A DNA stretch of 64,000 nt from Paludibacteraceae bacterium. Its GTDB lineage: Bacteria; Bacteroidota; Bacteroidia; Bacteroidales; Paludibacteraceae. The notes beneath the pieces were generated by a model. It did not search any database and was not told the origin of the DNA. It worked only from the letters and a program-made list of their open reading frames with translations. The translations under genes were made by a program, and so were the position numbers. Every line of letters begins with the position of its first letter. Position 1 is the first letter of the stretch. The stretch spans positions 50,646-114,645 of the forward strand of contig JAGBVI010000063.1 of NCBI GenBank assembly GCA_017630395.1, read 5' to 3'. Shown here piece by piece: positions 38,825 through 48,014 of this stretch.

Positions 38825-41146
38825 TTACTTTTCAATCAGTTTATCGTGTTTTATCAAAAATCCGATATTCAGACCAAAATTCCAATTGTTTTTAGGATAA
38901 CTATAGTAATTTCCATATAGTCCTATCGTCAGATACTTTAGTTGAAATACTCCTAATAATTCAGTTAAGAAGTAAGGTCTTGCAAAGGGTGAAAAATCGC
39001 CATACTTTACCCCTAATGTAGCAGTGGGTTGTATGATAGAATAGGGGAGGAAGAGGTAGTTTTCTGACCTGATGTGCAAGTATTTATTGATTTTAATTAT
39101 CGGTTTAATTCCGGCAGCCACATATTTTTCAGCGCAAAATGAAGGATTAAATATCAGTTGCGAGTGTTTTGTAGGTGCAAACTGAGGAGTCATTAATAGG
39201 GTCTCCATGTAATTGTCTTCTAAATTATGAGTAGAGAACATACCCTCAGCGTATAAACCTAATGCAAAATGGTTTCCCATGGAAATATAATAGTCGATAA
39301 GTCCGCTAACCTGAAACCAATCGTTTCGATTCGTTGCTTTTTGCAATTTAAGAATTGGCAAGTTATTACTATTTATAGGTAAAAAAAAGAATTTTTTCCT
39401 TTTCCCGAAAATGTATTGTCCGGTCAGTTTAAATAGAGAACCTGAGGTTGGATATTGTTTGTGAGAAAGAGAGTTATGATTGTATTGTAGGCTGGCAACA
39501 GAAAGATTATAGGTGCTTTTATCCATATTTTCTTTTGAATCTGAATAAAGGCCATAATACTTATTAATGACTCTTCCGTAACCATATCCTAAATCCATTT
39601 TCCCTTTAAGGTAAAAAGGTAAGCTGAATTTAAATTTTGTATAAAATTCCGTACTATATGCATCGGTAGGTATATCTACCTCGTAGAAAGCCTTTTGTTT
39701 TTGTGTATAAGAGGTGCGATTTATATCTGCAATTATTTTCAGACAGAATGGAATTTGATTTGGAAAATCAATTCTTGTCAGCAGATGTACATTGTTATAT
39801 AAGACACCGATTTGGCCATCTAAAGTGATTTTATATGCGAAGTTATAGATATTTTGGTATTTCAGACTTAAATAGAGTTGATTGGTTGTAGATGATGATA
39901 TATTTCCTCCCAATCCTAAATTTAGTTTTTCGTTCATTTTAACATTCAAAATCAAGTCGAAGGCGCGATTGGCTTCGTTGTATTCTGCACTTGGTATAAT
40001 CTCAGCTATTTTTTCGTCTGATAGTAACTTGAAATAGGTCTTTCTGAATGTATTTATGTCGAAGTACTCTCCGTTTTTATGAAAGCTTTTCGAAATATAT
40101 TTTTTCTGTGCCGGTTGCACTCCTTCTATAATAACATCTTTAAAAATGAGGTCGGTTTGTGCAGCTTTGTATTTTTCTCTTCGTTTTTTTAAATCAATTT
40201 TCTCTTCACGACGTTCGACTGAAGCTTTGATTTTATCAATATTTGCAATAGTGGAGTCGTAGCCGATTTGAATTAACTCTTTTGCTCGTTCAAATTGCAG
40301 TAATCCAACGTCTTGAAAGTCATAATCAATCACTATTCCATCTTTTTCATTTATATGATATACAGTTCGTTCCATTATGAGGTTTTCTAACAATCCCAAC
40401 ATATCATTTTCTTGAGGTTTGGGAGGGTTTTGACCAACATAATTACCGATTATATAATCAGGAGCAAATTCATCAATCATGATGTCGATAGGGAAGTTGT
40501 TATAGATTCCACCATCTAATAGCAGTTTGTCATTGACAGCCATTGGTTTGAAAACAAAAGGGAATGACATGGAAGTACGCACGGCATCACCTAAGTTTCC
40601 TGATTTATGGATATAGGGCTTTTTAGCTACAATATCTGCAGCTACACTTCGAAAAGGAATAAAAAGAGAATCGAAGTTCCCTTTGCTGTAGGCAGAGGAT
40701 TGTGCGTATAGACTTAGCATCGCTTGGTTTATCTGATGAGGAGACAATACGCTGGATGGTAGTTTGATAGTGGAAGAAAGAGAATCTTTTAAGTTGATCC
40801 AAAAGGATATAAATTCCGGAGTAGGATCTTCTTGCTTAAAGAAAAATTGGTGATTTTTATCTACTTCGCCCTCTTTCCATAATGAGAATTCATTGGATAA
40901 GATTAAGTTCTCTATTTCTTCCGGGGAATAACCTATGGAGTAGAGAGAGCCAATAATCGCTCCCATTGAAGTTCCTGTTATGTAATCAATTGGAATATTA
41001 TTCTCTTCTAAGGCTTTTAAAACTCCAATATGCGCACACCCCTTTGCACCTCCTCCGCTTAATACTAATCCTACCTTTTGGGCATTCAAAGTAAAAATAG
41101 AGAAGATAACGAGCAACAAGCTTATTAGAATTTTTTTTCTTGCCAT
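38825..41146 (-). CDS. Patatin-Omp85 fusion: autotransported phospholipase (PlpD-like)
   Basis: 773 residues. Signal peptide (KILISLLLVIFSIFTLNA), patatin domain (about 25-320) with GLVLSGGGAKGCAHIGVLKA, nucleophile Ser60 in GTSMG and LLDGGIYNNFP, a single POTRA-like segment (about 340-410), and a C-terminal Omp85-type 16-strand barrel (about 415-773) ending GFLIKHDKLIEK. This is the architecture of PlpD/FplA type Vd autotransporters, in which the barrel carries its own lipase domain to the surface. It is the third phospholipase-like gene in 10 kb. Catalytic residues are intact. Confidence 0.93.
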   Translation of the reverse strand: MARKKILISLLLVIFSIFTLNAQKVGLVLSGGGAKGCAHIGVLKALEENNIPIDYITGTSMGAIIGSLYSIGYSPEEIENLILSNEFSLWKEGEVDKNHQFFFKQEDPTPEFISFWINLKDSLSSTIKLPSSVLSPHQINQAMLSLYAQSSAYSKGNFDSLFIPFRSVAADIVAKKPYIHKSGNLGDAVRTSMSFPFVFKPMAVNDKLLLDGGIYNNFPIDIMIDEFAPDYIIGNYVGQNPPKPQENDMLGLLENLIMERTVYHINEKDGIVIDYDFQDVGLLQFERAKELIQIGYDSTIANIDKIKASVERREEKIDLKKRREKYKAAQTDLIFKDVIIEGVQPAQKKYISKSFHKNGEYFDINTFRKTYFKLLSDEKIAEIIPSAEYNEANRAFDLILNVKMNEKLNLGLGGNISSSTTNQLYLSLKYQNIYNFAYKITLDGQIGVLYNNVHLLTRIDFPNQIPFCLKIIADINRTSYTQKQKAFYEVDIPTDAYSTEFYTKFKFSLPFYLKGKMDLGYGYGRVINKYYGLYSDSKENMDKSTYNLSVASLQYNHNSLSHKQYPTSGSLFKLTGQYIFGKRKKFFFLPINSNNLPILKLQKATNRNDWFQVSGLIDYYISMGNHFALGLYAEGMFSTHNLEDNYMETLLMTPQFAPTKHSQLIFNPSFCAEKYVAAGIKPIIKINKYLHIRSENYLFLPYSIIQPTATLGVKYGDFSPFARPYFLTELLGVFQLKYLTIGLYGNYYSYPKNNWNFGLNIGFLIKHDKLIEK

Positions 41147-41574
41147 ACTTAATCGTTTAATATGCTCATATATACCCTAATCCGGAATTTTCAAAATAAA
41201 TTGATTTAACCTAATTATAACAATGTAAAGGTAATCATATTCTCTTAAAATTATTTTATTGATAACTTTTTTTCACAATAAAAAAGAGATAGAGATTTTT
41301 TTGTTTTCAATTATCTTCTTTATGGGAACATCTATAATTTGTAATTTTTTATTTCTTTTTTATCAACTTATTGTGGTTGCTTTGGAATTCATTTTACTTA
41401 TCTTACTTCTATTTGTTTAGTTATAGTATTCTTACCAATCAGTAGTAAAAGGAAATAACCAAAATTAAATGCTCTTAAGAATTACCTCAACCTAATTTTC
41501 AAAAATTGCCTTCTGTTTATTTAAGTTGCCATTAAGAAGTTATTTTCAATCCAATTAAAACCGCTTTATAAGTT
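41147..41574. other. AT-rich intergenic region
   Basis: The 428 bp upstream of the patatin-Omp85 gene contain no recognisable gene. From about 41470 the sequence carries fragments similar to the ends of the interspersed repeats (for example AAGTTGCC and AAGAAGTTATTTT), so old elements have probably decayed here. Confidence 0.4.
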
Positions 41575-41836
41575 AGGTTCTATAAATTCGGTCTTGATGA
41601 TTTTGAAGAGCATTTTGCTTAGGTTGATTATATTCATGAATCTTTTAGTTAAGCCCAATGTGCATGGTAAAACTTGATTTTTCTTTGCCATGGAGGGAAA
41701 GGGGAACACGCTGTGAAAGGAACGATGTGGGCATCGTAACAGAAAGAATATAGGTAAGTTAAGTAAAATAAATTCAAAATCCTCCGAAACTGAATTTATG
41801 AGCTACAAATATAAAATCGCAATTTATAGAAGTTGC
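41575..41836. repeat. Interspersed repeat family 2, long copy
   Basis: The ends TTCTATAAATT (41578-41588) and AATTTATAGAA (41821-41831) are perfect 11-bp inverted repeats. The outer parts match the copy at 3907-4030. The middle (about 41640-41755) is extra sequence of different composition (GGGAAAGGGGAACACGC). No ORF is seen. Confidence 0.65.
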
Positions 41837-41872
41837 TTTAAATTATTAAACCTCAGTTAGAAAGGTAATCTT

Positions 41873-41918
41873 TAGGTAACTTCTATTAATTATTTTTACG
41901 ATAGATAGAAGTTACCTA
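41873..41918 (-). terminator. Terminator of the CrtI-like gene
   Basis: TAGGTAACTTCTAT (41873-41886) and ATAGAAGTTACCTA (41905-41918) are perfectly inverted over 14 bp, 18 bp after the stop codon of the minus-strand gene. The arm sequence again resembles the ends of family 2 repeats. Confidence 0.7.
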
Positions 41919-41935
41919 AGGATTTACAACAAAGA

Positions 41936-43429
41936 TTATTTTTTAGAGATAAACTTCTTTTTCTCTTTGTGGCAAATAACTTGCACAGCCCATTTCCCGG
42001 ATTGCACGGAAGGTGGGATTCCACCTCCGGGGAATAACCATTGACTTGCCATAAAGAAGTTTTCCAATTTAGGTAAACTTTGTTTTAATTGTTTTATCAC
42101 ATTCTTAGCACTTGGTCGGAACCCTTCATAAGCACCTTTCCATGCGCCTGTGTAACGAATGGTTGTCAGAGGGGTTGCGATATCGCAAACCTCGATAAAT
42201 TCGCTACTGCCCGGATAGTGTAATTCCAACAATTTTTTCGCATCTTCTTCTATCTTTTGTTTTTCTTTTTGATACTCCTCTTTGGTCAAATCTTTCCATT
42301 GTGTGTAGGGAGAGTCGAAACGAAAGATAATGCAAGTTTTGTTTTCCGGAGCCATCGTTTTGTCGAAATTGTAGTTTAGTATTCGATAACAATGGTCTAA
42401 TTGGGTATTTCCTATTTTTTTATCTTTTGCTAAAACAACCTGAACAGGATAATCAGTTTCTAATTTTTTATTGATTCCGAAAGATACTTGTACAAATGAT
42501 GTGAATAAAGACCAATTTGAGAATGCTTTTTTAAATTCGTCTGTCACATAATTGCCCTTTAAAAGTTTGTACATGGTTGTATACGTATCGGTTGCACTTA
42601 TTACATAGTCGGCTTGTAATATTGTTCCATCTACCAACTTTACTCCGATAGCTTTCCCATTTTCAGTTAAGATTTCATCCACCTCTTTTTTTAGTAACAT
42701 CTCGCCTCCATACTCCTCAAATCTACTTTGCATACGTTTGGCAACTTCCAAGGAGCCCCCCATTGGGTAACCCGCATTTTTTTTTGTGTACCAACTCATA
42801 ATCAATAAAAATGCATACGCAGCAAAATCAGACTCTCCATATATGTTGATCAGTTTCTTTTCCAAATCTTTATTCTTGAACTTTAGAGAGCGAATATACT
42901 CGGCATAACTCTTATTCTTATGTTTTAAAACCATATATAGAGCCGGAAAACAGCTGAAGAAAGATTTGGTATAGTCCCATATACTTCTAAGAGGAGGTGC
43001 TAAATCAAAGGGTTTAAGATAGCAACACCAACGGATATCTCTGCACATGCGATGGATAGATTTTTCATCTTCCGGAGAGAGCTTGATTAAGTAATCTTTC
43101 CATCTGTCCAAATCGGTATATACAATCATGTCTGTTCCATCTTCCGACAAATTACGATTATGAATATCCATATTTAGGATTTCGACGTCATCGTTGATTA
43201 CATTGGTCTCTTTGTAGGTTTCATAAAATGTACCATATTTTGATCCCGCCAACCATTGGATACAATAATCAAAACGATAGTTTTTTCTGTACCATGCAGT
43301 ACACATTCCTCCCGATATGAAATGTTTTTCTATAATTTGCGTGTCAAACCCGTTAAGTTGGGCAAAAATCCCCGCAGATAATCCGGAAACTCCGGCTCCA
43401 ACTATTATTACTTTCTTTTTTTTCGACAT
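41936..43429 (-). CDS. Phytoene-desaturase/retinol-saturase-like FAD oxidoreductase
   Basis: 497 residues. The N-terminal dinucleotide fold reads VIIVGAGVSGLSAGIFAQLNG, followed by EKHFISGGMCTAWYRKNYRF. The C-terminus has the CrtI-family signature GAYEGFRPS then LFPGGGIPPSVQSGKWAVQV. Family members include carotenoid desaturases, CrtISO and retinol saturase. No carotenoid synthesis genes (crtB, crtE) are adjacent, so the substrate could be another polyene or lipid. The gene is intact and single. Confidence 0.87.
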   Translation of the reverse strand: MSKKKKVIIVGAGVSGLSAGIFAQLNGFDTQIIEKHFISGGMCTAWYRKNYRFDYCIQWLAGSKYGTFYETYKETNVINDDVEILNMDIHNRNLSEDGTDMIVYTDLDRWKDYLIKLSPEDEKSIHRMCRDIRWCCYLKPFDLAPPLRSIWDYTKSFFSCFPALYMVLKHKNKSYAEYIRSLKFKNKDLEKKLINIYGESDFAAYAFLLIMSWYTKKNAGYPMGGSLEVAKRMQSRFEEYGGEMLLKKEVDEILTENGKAIGVKLVDGTILQADYVISATDTYTTMYKLLKGNYVTDEFKKAFSNWSLFTSFVQVSFGINKKLETDYPVQVVLAKDKKIGNTQLDHCYRILNYNFDKTMAPENKTCIIFRFDSPYTQWKDLTKEEYQKEKQKIEEDAKKLLELHYPGSSEFIEVCDIATPLTTIRYTGAWKGAYEGFRPSAKNVIKQLKQSLPKLENFFMASQWLFPGGGIPPSVQSGKWAVQVICHKEKKKFISKK

Positions 43430-43947
43430 ACTATAATAATATAACTTTTGGTATAACCTTTTTTATAACGAAAACAGAATTGAAATATTACTAATAATTA
43501 AATTCTTATAACTTTGTTTATTTAGGCAACTTCTATAAATTGCGATTAAAAAATCATCTTCGACTTATTCATAAAAATTACTTTAAACTTTTTAAACAAA
43601 TTTTCACAAAAGTAATATTATAGTCATATATTTCCAAATAGTTGGTATTATATTCTAATATGATAATTAATTTTTATTCTGTTAATAATTCAATATTGTA
43701 TATGTATGCGTGATATATATAAATTATATTGATTGGTTATTGATGTTTGTTTGATTGTTTTTTTTCTGTTTTAATATTTTTATTGGTTTTGGGAGGCTAT
43801 ATATTTACTATTATGTTCAAATTTTGGTAAGAATAAAAAGCATTACTTGTTTTCTTCAATTATCTATTTCAGACTTCTTGAACATTGAGTAAATATTATT
43901 TGTTTTAGCATTGTTTATAGAACTTACATAAAATAAATTTCATAATA
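43430..43947. other. AT-rich divergent intergenic region with repeat fragment
   Basis: This 518-bp gap separates divergent genes. At about 43523-43560 it carries GGCAACTTCTATAAATTGCG, the reverse of the right end of the family 2 repeat at 41836. The rest has no recognised signal; no TAnnTTTG box with proper spacing was found before the downstream gene. Confidence 0.4.
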
Positions 43948-45879
43948 ATGAAAAAAAGAGATTTACTAAAACTTCCGCGTCTTCGTTTTTACGGCTCCTT
44001 GGTTATTTCACTTTTTTTATCCTGGTTGTATGGTTTTTCTCATGGTTTAAATAATCTTTCTGTCCTATTATTTGTGGGTGTAACCTCTCAAATTGCGTTG
44101 TTTTCAAAGACACTATATCAATCATTTAAAATTGGTGTTGTTAGAAAAATTGCTAATGTAGGAGGTTCTGTTGTTATATCTATTTTTTTTACGTGGATTG
44201 GAACTTTTTTTCTTATGCTCTCTTTTATGTCGGAAAAGACAGAATTAGCTTGTTTCATTTTTATTAGTTGGCTTGTTACGTTCTATTTGTTAGGTAATTT
44301 CTGGGTTGTTATATTACATCGTAGAGAGTTTGATTTGGAATTGCCGGATGTTTTGCCTCGGAATGTTCATGTTGTATTGGATAATGGTGTGATAGTTGAA
44401 GTGGAGGCGCAAAATGTGGTTTCCGGTGATCGCATAAAAGTTTATACAGGAGAAGTAGTTCCTTTTGATGGAGAGATAATTGTAGGAACTTCTTTTATCG
44501 ATGAATCTTTACTTTCCGGAAGGTCATTATTTGTAACAAAGCAGAAGGGAGATACTATTTTTGCAGGTACAACCAATAAAGGAGGGGCTATAGTGTTTGA
44601 AGTGCGTATGATGGGTTCTCGTTCGAAGTATGTGAGTTTATTGGAAAAGGTCAAAGAAATCTTAGTCAAAAAGAATGTTTACGAAGATGACTTTGAGCGT
44701 ATTTCACCTGTTTATGTTGGTGTTGTTGTCTCTTTTTGGCTCATATTGCTTGTATTTTGGATATTTTTTAACCTCTCTACCTCCATCTTCTTAGATCTCT
44801 ATTTTTTAGTTTCTGTTCTTATCGTTTCTTGTCCTATTTTCTTAAAACTATCTACTCCGGCTATCCTTTTTTATGCCTCGTATCTTTTGAAGCGTATTGG
44901 ATTTAGTGTAAAAAATGTATTTGCTATCCCAAATATTGCTAAAATTGATGCAATTGTTTTAGATAAAAAATGTTGGGATAGGGGGAGTATGAGTTGTATG
45001 CGTGTAGCATGGAATGAAACGGAAGAAAAACAATCTCTATTTTTACCTCTGATTGCTTCGATTTGTCATGAAAAGAAACAATTTTTTTCTCAAATTTTAT
45101 TAAATTCTTTGGGCGAAGAGGTGCAAACTTCTGAGGTACAATATAAGTTGGAGTACTCTTCTGATTGCGGTGAAATTGTATCTTTTAATAATGAAACCTA
45201 TCTTTTGGGCACTCGAAAGTTTTTGCTTTCTCAAAACATCTCTCTTCCTAAATCTATGGGTAAGACTGATTTGGAAGTTTATTGGATAGTCAATAATAGA
45301 GTTTCTGCAATTTTTTATCTTCCTGAGAGTCGGTTAGGGGCGAAAGAGGAGTGGATGAGTTTGCTTCGTTCGCATGGTATTGAGTTATTTTTGATGTCTG
45401 CAGAATCAGAGAGTCATACAAAAAAAATGGCAGAACGCTTGTCGATTATTTCGTTTATTTCCAATGCGGATGCTGAGGATAAATTGGAATTGGTGAAAAA
45501 TTTACAATCGCAGGGGAAAAGGGTACTTGTTATGGGTGTTTCGCTTGGAGATTTATTGGCATTGGCACAAGCGGATGTGAGTGTCGCTTTTTCTGATTCT
45601 TCTCAAATTTCATCAACACTTTCGGACTTAGTGTTGGGTGTTTCCAAAATGAGTCTTTTGGCAGATTTGATTTTGTTTTCTAAGCAGGTGAAGAATCGAA
45701 TTAAATGGGGAAATTTCTTGGCTTATCTTATCCCTATTCTTGCCATGGTATTGGTCTCAGGACTCTTATACTGGTTTTTTCAGATTATTATTTTAGGCGA
45801 AATTGCTTTGGCCTTGTTTGTACTGGGATTCTTATTAGTGTTGATAAATACACTGTATCAGAGCATAAAAAAGTTATAG
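43948..45879 (+). CDS. Degenerate P-type ATPase (probable pseudoenzyme)
   Basis: 643 residues with the P1B-ATPase layout: membrane helices, actuator domain (about 135-230), helices (255-312), P/N domains (about 330-565), two final helices. Homology is plain in VVSGDRIKVYTGEVVPFDGE, DESLLSG and ALAQADVSVAF. The catalytic motifs, however, are changed: TGE is SGR (190-192), CPC is CPI (295-297), DKTGT is DKKCW (339-343, only the Asp and Lys kept), TGDN is replaced around 484-487, and GDGxND reads GVSLGD (530-535). No heavy-metal-binding domain is present. It cannot run a normal transport cycle. The frame is intact, so it is probably selected for another role. Confidence 0.85.
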   Translation: MKKRDLLKLPRLRFYGSLVISLFLSWLYGFSHGLNNLSVLLFVGVTSQIALFSKTLYQSFKIGVVRKIANVGGSVVISIFFTWIGTFFLMLSFMSEKTELACFIFISWLVTFYLLGNFWVVILHRREFDLELPDVLPRNVHVVLDNGVIVEVEAQNVVSGDRIKVYTGEVVPFDGEIIVGTSFIDESLLSGRSLFVTKQKGDTIFAGTTNKGGAIVFEVRMMGSRSKYVSLLEKVKEILVKKNVYEDDFERISPVYVGVVVSFWLILLVFWIFFNLSTSIFLDLYFLVSVLIVSCPIFLKLSTPAILFYASYLLKRIGFSVKNVFAIPNIAKIDAIVLDKKCWDRGSMSCMRVAWNETEEKQSLFLPLIASICHEKKQFFSQILLNSLGEEVQTSEVQYKLEYSSDCGEIVSFNNETYLLGTRKFLLSQNISLPKSMGKTDLEVYWIVNNRVSAIFYLPESRLGAKEEWMSLLRSHGIELFLMSAESESHTKKMAERLSIISFISNADAEDKLELVKNLQSQGKRVLVMGVSLGDLLALAQADVSVAFSDSSQISSTLSDLVLGVSKMSLLADLILFSKQVKNRIKWGNFLAYLIPILAMVLVSGLLYWFFQIIILGEIALALFVLGFLLVLINTLYQSIKKL

Positions 45880-45966
45880 GAGAGTTCTATAAACATTGTT
45901 GAGATGATTTTGAAAAGTAGTCAATCTCTTGCAAATCGGGTAAAAATGATTGAGTAAGGAATTTTC

Positions 45967-47274
45967 TTACATTGTTAGTGCACTTTTGTCTGCATTAAAT
46001 TGAGTTGGTGTAACTTGGGTGATTTGGTTCACCAAGTTGGGGTCATTAGGTATCTCAACGACGATGTAATTTTCCGAAAAACCATGCATTTTATCACCTT
46101 TTTTCGACTCTTCCCAAAGTATGGATAAGGTTTTGCCGATTTGGGATTGGTAGAATTTCAATCTTTTTTCTTCGGATAGAGAAAGCAAAATTTCACTTCT
46201 TCTTTTTTTCTCTTTATATGGAACTTTTCCTGTGATTTTCAAGGCTTGTGTGTTAGCGCGTTCTGAGTAGCTGAATACATGTAGTTGCGCAATGGCTAAA
46301 CTTTCAATGAATTGCACTGTTTCTGCAAAATCTTCTTCGGTTTCTCCATTGGTTCCAACTATTACATCAATACCAATGAAAGCATTAGGCATTTCATGAT
46401 TGATTAATTCTATTTTTTTTCGGAATAAGTTTGTATCGTAATGCCTTTTCATTAATGATAACACCTTGTCGCAGCCGGATTGTAGCGGAATATGAAAGTG
46501 AGGAACAAATTTACGAGATTGCGCTATATGATGAATAATCTCTTCGCTCAATAAATCGGGTTCAATAGATGAGATGCGATATCGCTCTATTCCTTCTACT
46601 GACTCTAGGGCTTGAATCAGTTGCAAAAGTGTTTCTCCCGTTGTTTTTCCAAAATCTCCAATATTTACTCCGGATATAACAATCTCTTTTGCACCTTCTA
46701 AGGCTGCTTCTTGAGCTTGTTTTACTGTAGATTCAATAGACCCATTTCTACTTTTTCCTCGTGCAATAGGAACTGTGCAGTAGGAGCAAAAATTATCGCA
46801 TCCATCCTGAACTTTTAACCAATAGCGAGTTCTATCTCCTCGTGTACAAGAGGGAAAGAACCGGTTGATGTCTTTTCTAGAGGTGTGGAGAATCTGTGTT
46901 TCTCTTTTCTTATCCATTTTAGAAAGTAAATCGGGAAGATCAAACTTATTTTGTGTCCCCAAAATTAAATCTACTCCCTCTATCTGCGCAATTTCTTCCG
47001 GTTTCAATTGAGCATAACAACCTATTACAACAACATAGGCATTAGGATGTTTGTTAATCATCTGCTTGATGGCTTGCCTATCTTTTTTATCGGCTGTTTC
47101 GGTGACAGAACATGTATTGATAATGCATAAATCTGCTGTTTCACCGAATTGGGCTACTTGAAAACCTTGACTTAAGAGTTCTTTCCCAATTGTTGAACTT
47201 TCTGCAAAATTTAATTTGCATCCCAAGGTATGAAATGCAACCTTTTTTTCTTTAAATAATTCTTTGTCTGTCAT
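45967..47274 (-). CDS. mtaB: tRNA t6A37 methylthiotransferase MtaB
   Basis: 435 residues from the ATG at 47274; the ATG at 47346 adds 24 basic residues absent from the family and lies upstream of the likely promoter. The methylthiotransferase domain has Cys19 (TLGCKLN), Cys55 (NTCSVT) and Cys86 (IGCYAQ). The radical SAM motif is CDNFCSYC (C159, C163, C166), and the C-terminal 60 residues form a TRAM domain. It converts t6A37 to ms2t6A37 in tRNA. A -7 box (CAAAGATA, 47279-47286) ends five bases before the ATG, so the mRNA is probably leaderless. Confidence 0.95.
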   Translation of the reverse strand: MTDKELFKEKKVAFHTLGCKLNFAESSTIGKELLSQGFQVAQFGETADLCIINTCSVTETADKKDRQAIKQMINKHPNAYVVVIGCYAQLKPEEIAQIEGVDLILGTQNKFDLPDLLSKMDKKRETQILHTSRKDINRFFPSCTRGDRTRYWLKVQDGCDNFCSYCTVPIARGKSRNGSIESTVKQAQEAALEGAKEIVISGVNIGDFGKTTGETLLQLIQALESVEGIERYRISSIEPDLLSEEIIHHIAQSRKFVPHFHIPLQSGCDKVLSLMKRHYDTNLFRKKIELINHEMPNAFIGIDVIVGTNGETEEDFAETVQFIESLAIAQLHVFSYSERANTQALKITGKVPYKEKKRRSEILLSLSEEKRLKFYQSQIGKTLSILWEESKKGDKMHGFSENYIVVEIPNDPNLVNQITQVTPTQFNADKSALTM

Positions 47275-47278
47275 ATTG

Positions 47279-47286
47279 CAAAGATA
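47279..47286 (-). promoter_or_regulatory. -7 box implying a leaderless mtaB message
   Basis: Minus strand TATCTTTG. Its G is at 47279 and the A of the mtaB ATG at 47274, the usual distance from box to transcription start. This placement also argues against the longer start at 47346. Confidence 0.6.
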
Positions 47287-47342
47287 GTGTTTTTGACTTG
47301 TATGGTGAAATGTTTTGTTTTTATTTTTGCTCTTTTTTTCTC

Positions 47343-47429
47343 TCAAAGAGGGTCCTGCGAAATGAATTTATAGAACCTACCTTGAAATCGCTCTCAAATA
47401 TGCTCGAAATAAAATTTAAACAAACTTCT
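47343..47429. repeat. Repeat fragments: family 2 end plus MITE arm
   Basis: GCGAAATGAATTTATAGAAC (about 47358-47377) matches copies at 47780 and 50440. It is followed directly by a MITE arm (GCTCTCAAATATGCTCGAA, then TAAAATTTAAACAAACTTCT, ending 47429). The partner arm is not adjacent; weaker MITE-like pieces continue to about 47565, ending ACAACTTCT. Confidence 0.65.
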
Positions 47430-47759
47430 AAAGTTATTTTGAGTTTCTCTCTTCTTTGCGAAAACTTAGTAGCACTTTTTAATCTATTTTTATTATTGTC
47501 TTTTGATAATAGTTCTCTATTATCAGCAAGGAAATAATATAAATAAATTCAGACAACTTCTATATGTTTGTGTTAACCTCATAAAACTAAAGAAGGATGT
47601 CATCACGACATCCCATCTCTCTAACCTTAAATCTAATACCATGAAAAACACAGTGCAAATATATGTTGTATTTTTATGTTATGCAACATATTTTCTAAAA
47701 TTTATTACTTGTTTAACTAATTTTAAGGGTTAGAATCCCTTATTTACACTATTTATTGG

Positions 47760-47853
47760 AAATAAATTCAAAAATTCCGCGAAATGGATTTATAGAACCC
47801 CTCCTTTAACAATTTTCTTAAATAGAGTCGAAATAAATTAAAACAATTTCTTA
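47760..47853. repeat. Repeat fragments upstream of the Rpn-type gene
   Basis: AAATAAATTCAAAAATTCCG then CGAAATGGATTTATAGAACCC (47761-47801) is nearly the same as 50417-50458. A degenerate MITE end (CGAAATAAATTAAAACAATTTCT) follows at about 47829-47851. Confidence 0.6.
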
Positions 47854-47880
47854 AATGTCTTTTATTTATGTTGTTTTTAC

Positions 47881-47888
47881 TATCTTTG
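47881..47888 (+). promoter_or_regulatory. -7 box upstream of the Rpn-type gene
   Basis: TATCTTTG, 127 bp before the chosen ATG. The -33 region is not convincing and partly overlaps repeat-derived sequence. Confidence 0.45.
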
Positions 47889-48014
47889 CAGAGTGTTTTA
47901 TAAGGATTTTCTTTAGCTACAAAGTTTGTAAAATAGGTTAAGAATTGTTTGCACTTATCTTTTGTTTTAATTGAATTTCCTTGTGTATTATTAATTTATT
48001 TACTGTTTTGTTTT

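Noticed and set aside
41936-43429. Carotenoid biosynthesis cluster
   Set aside because: Only one CrtI-like gene is present, with no crtB, crtE or crtY next to it; the family has other substrates.
43948-45879. Working heavy-metal P-type ATPase
   Set aside because: The transport metal site, the phosphorylation loop, the actuator TGE and the GDGxND hinge are all substituted.
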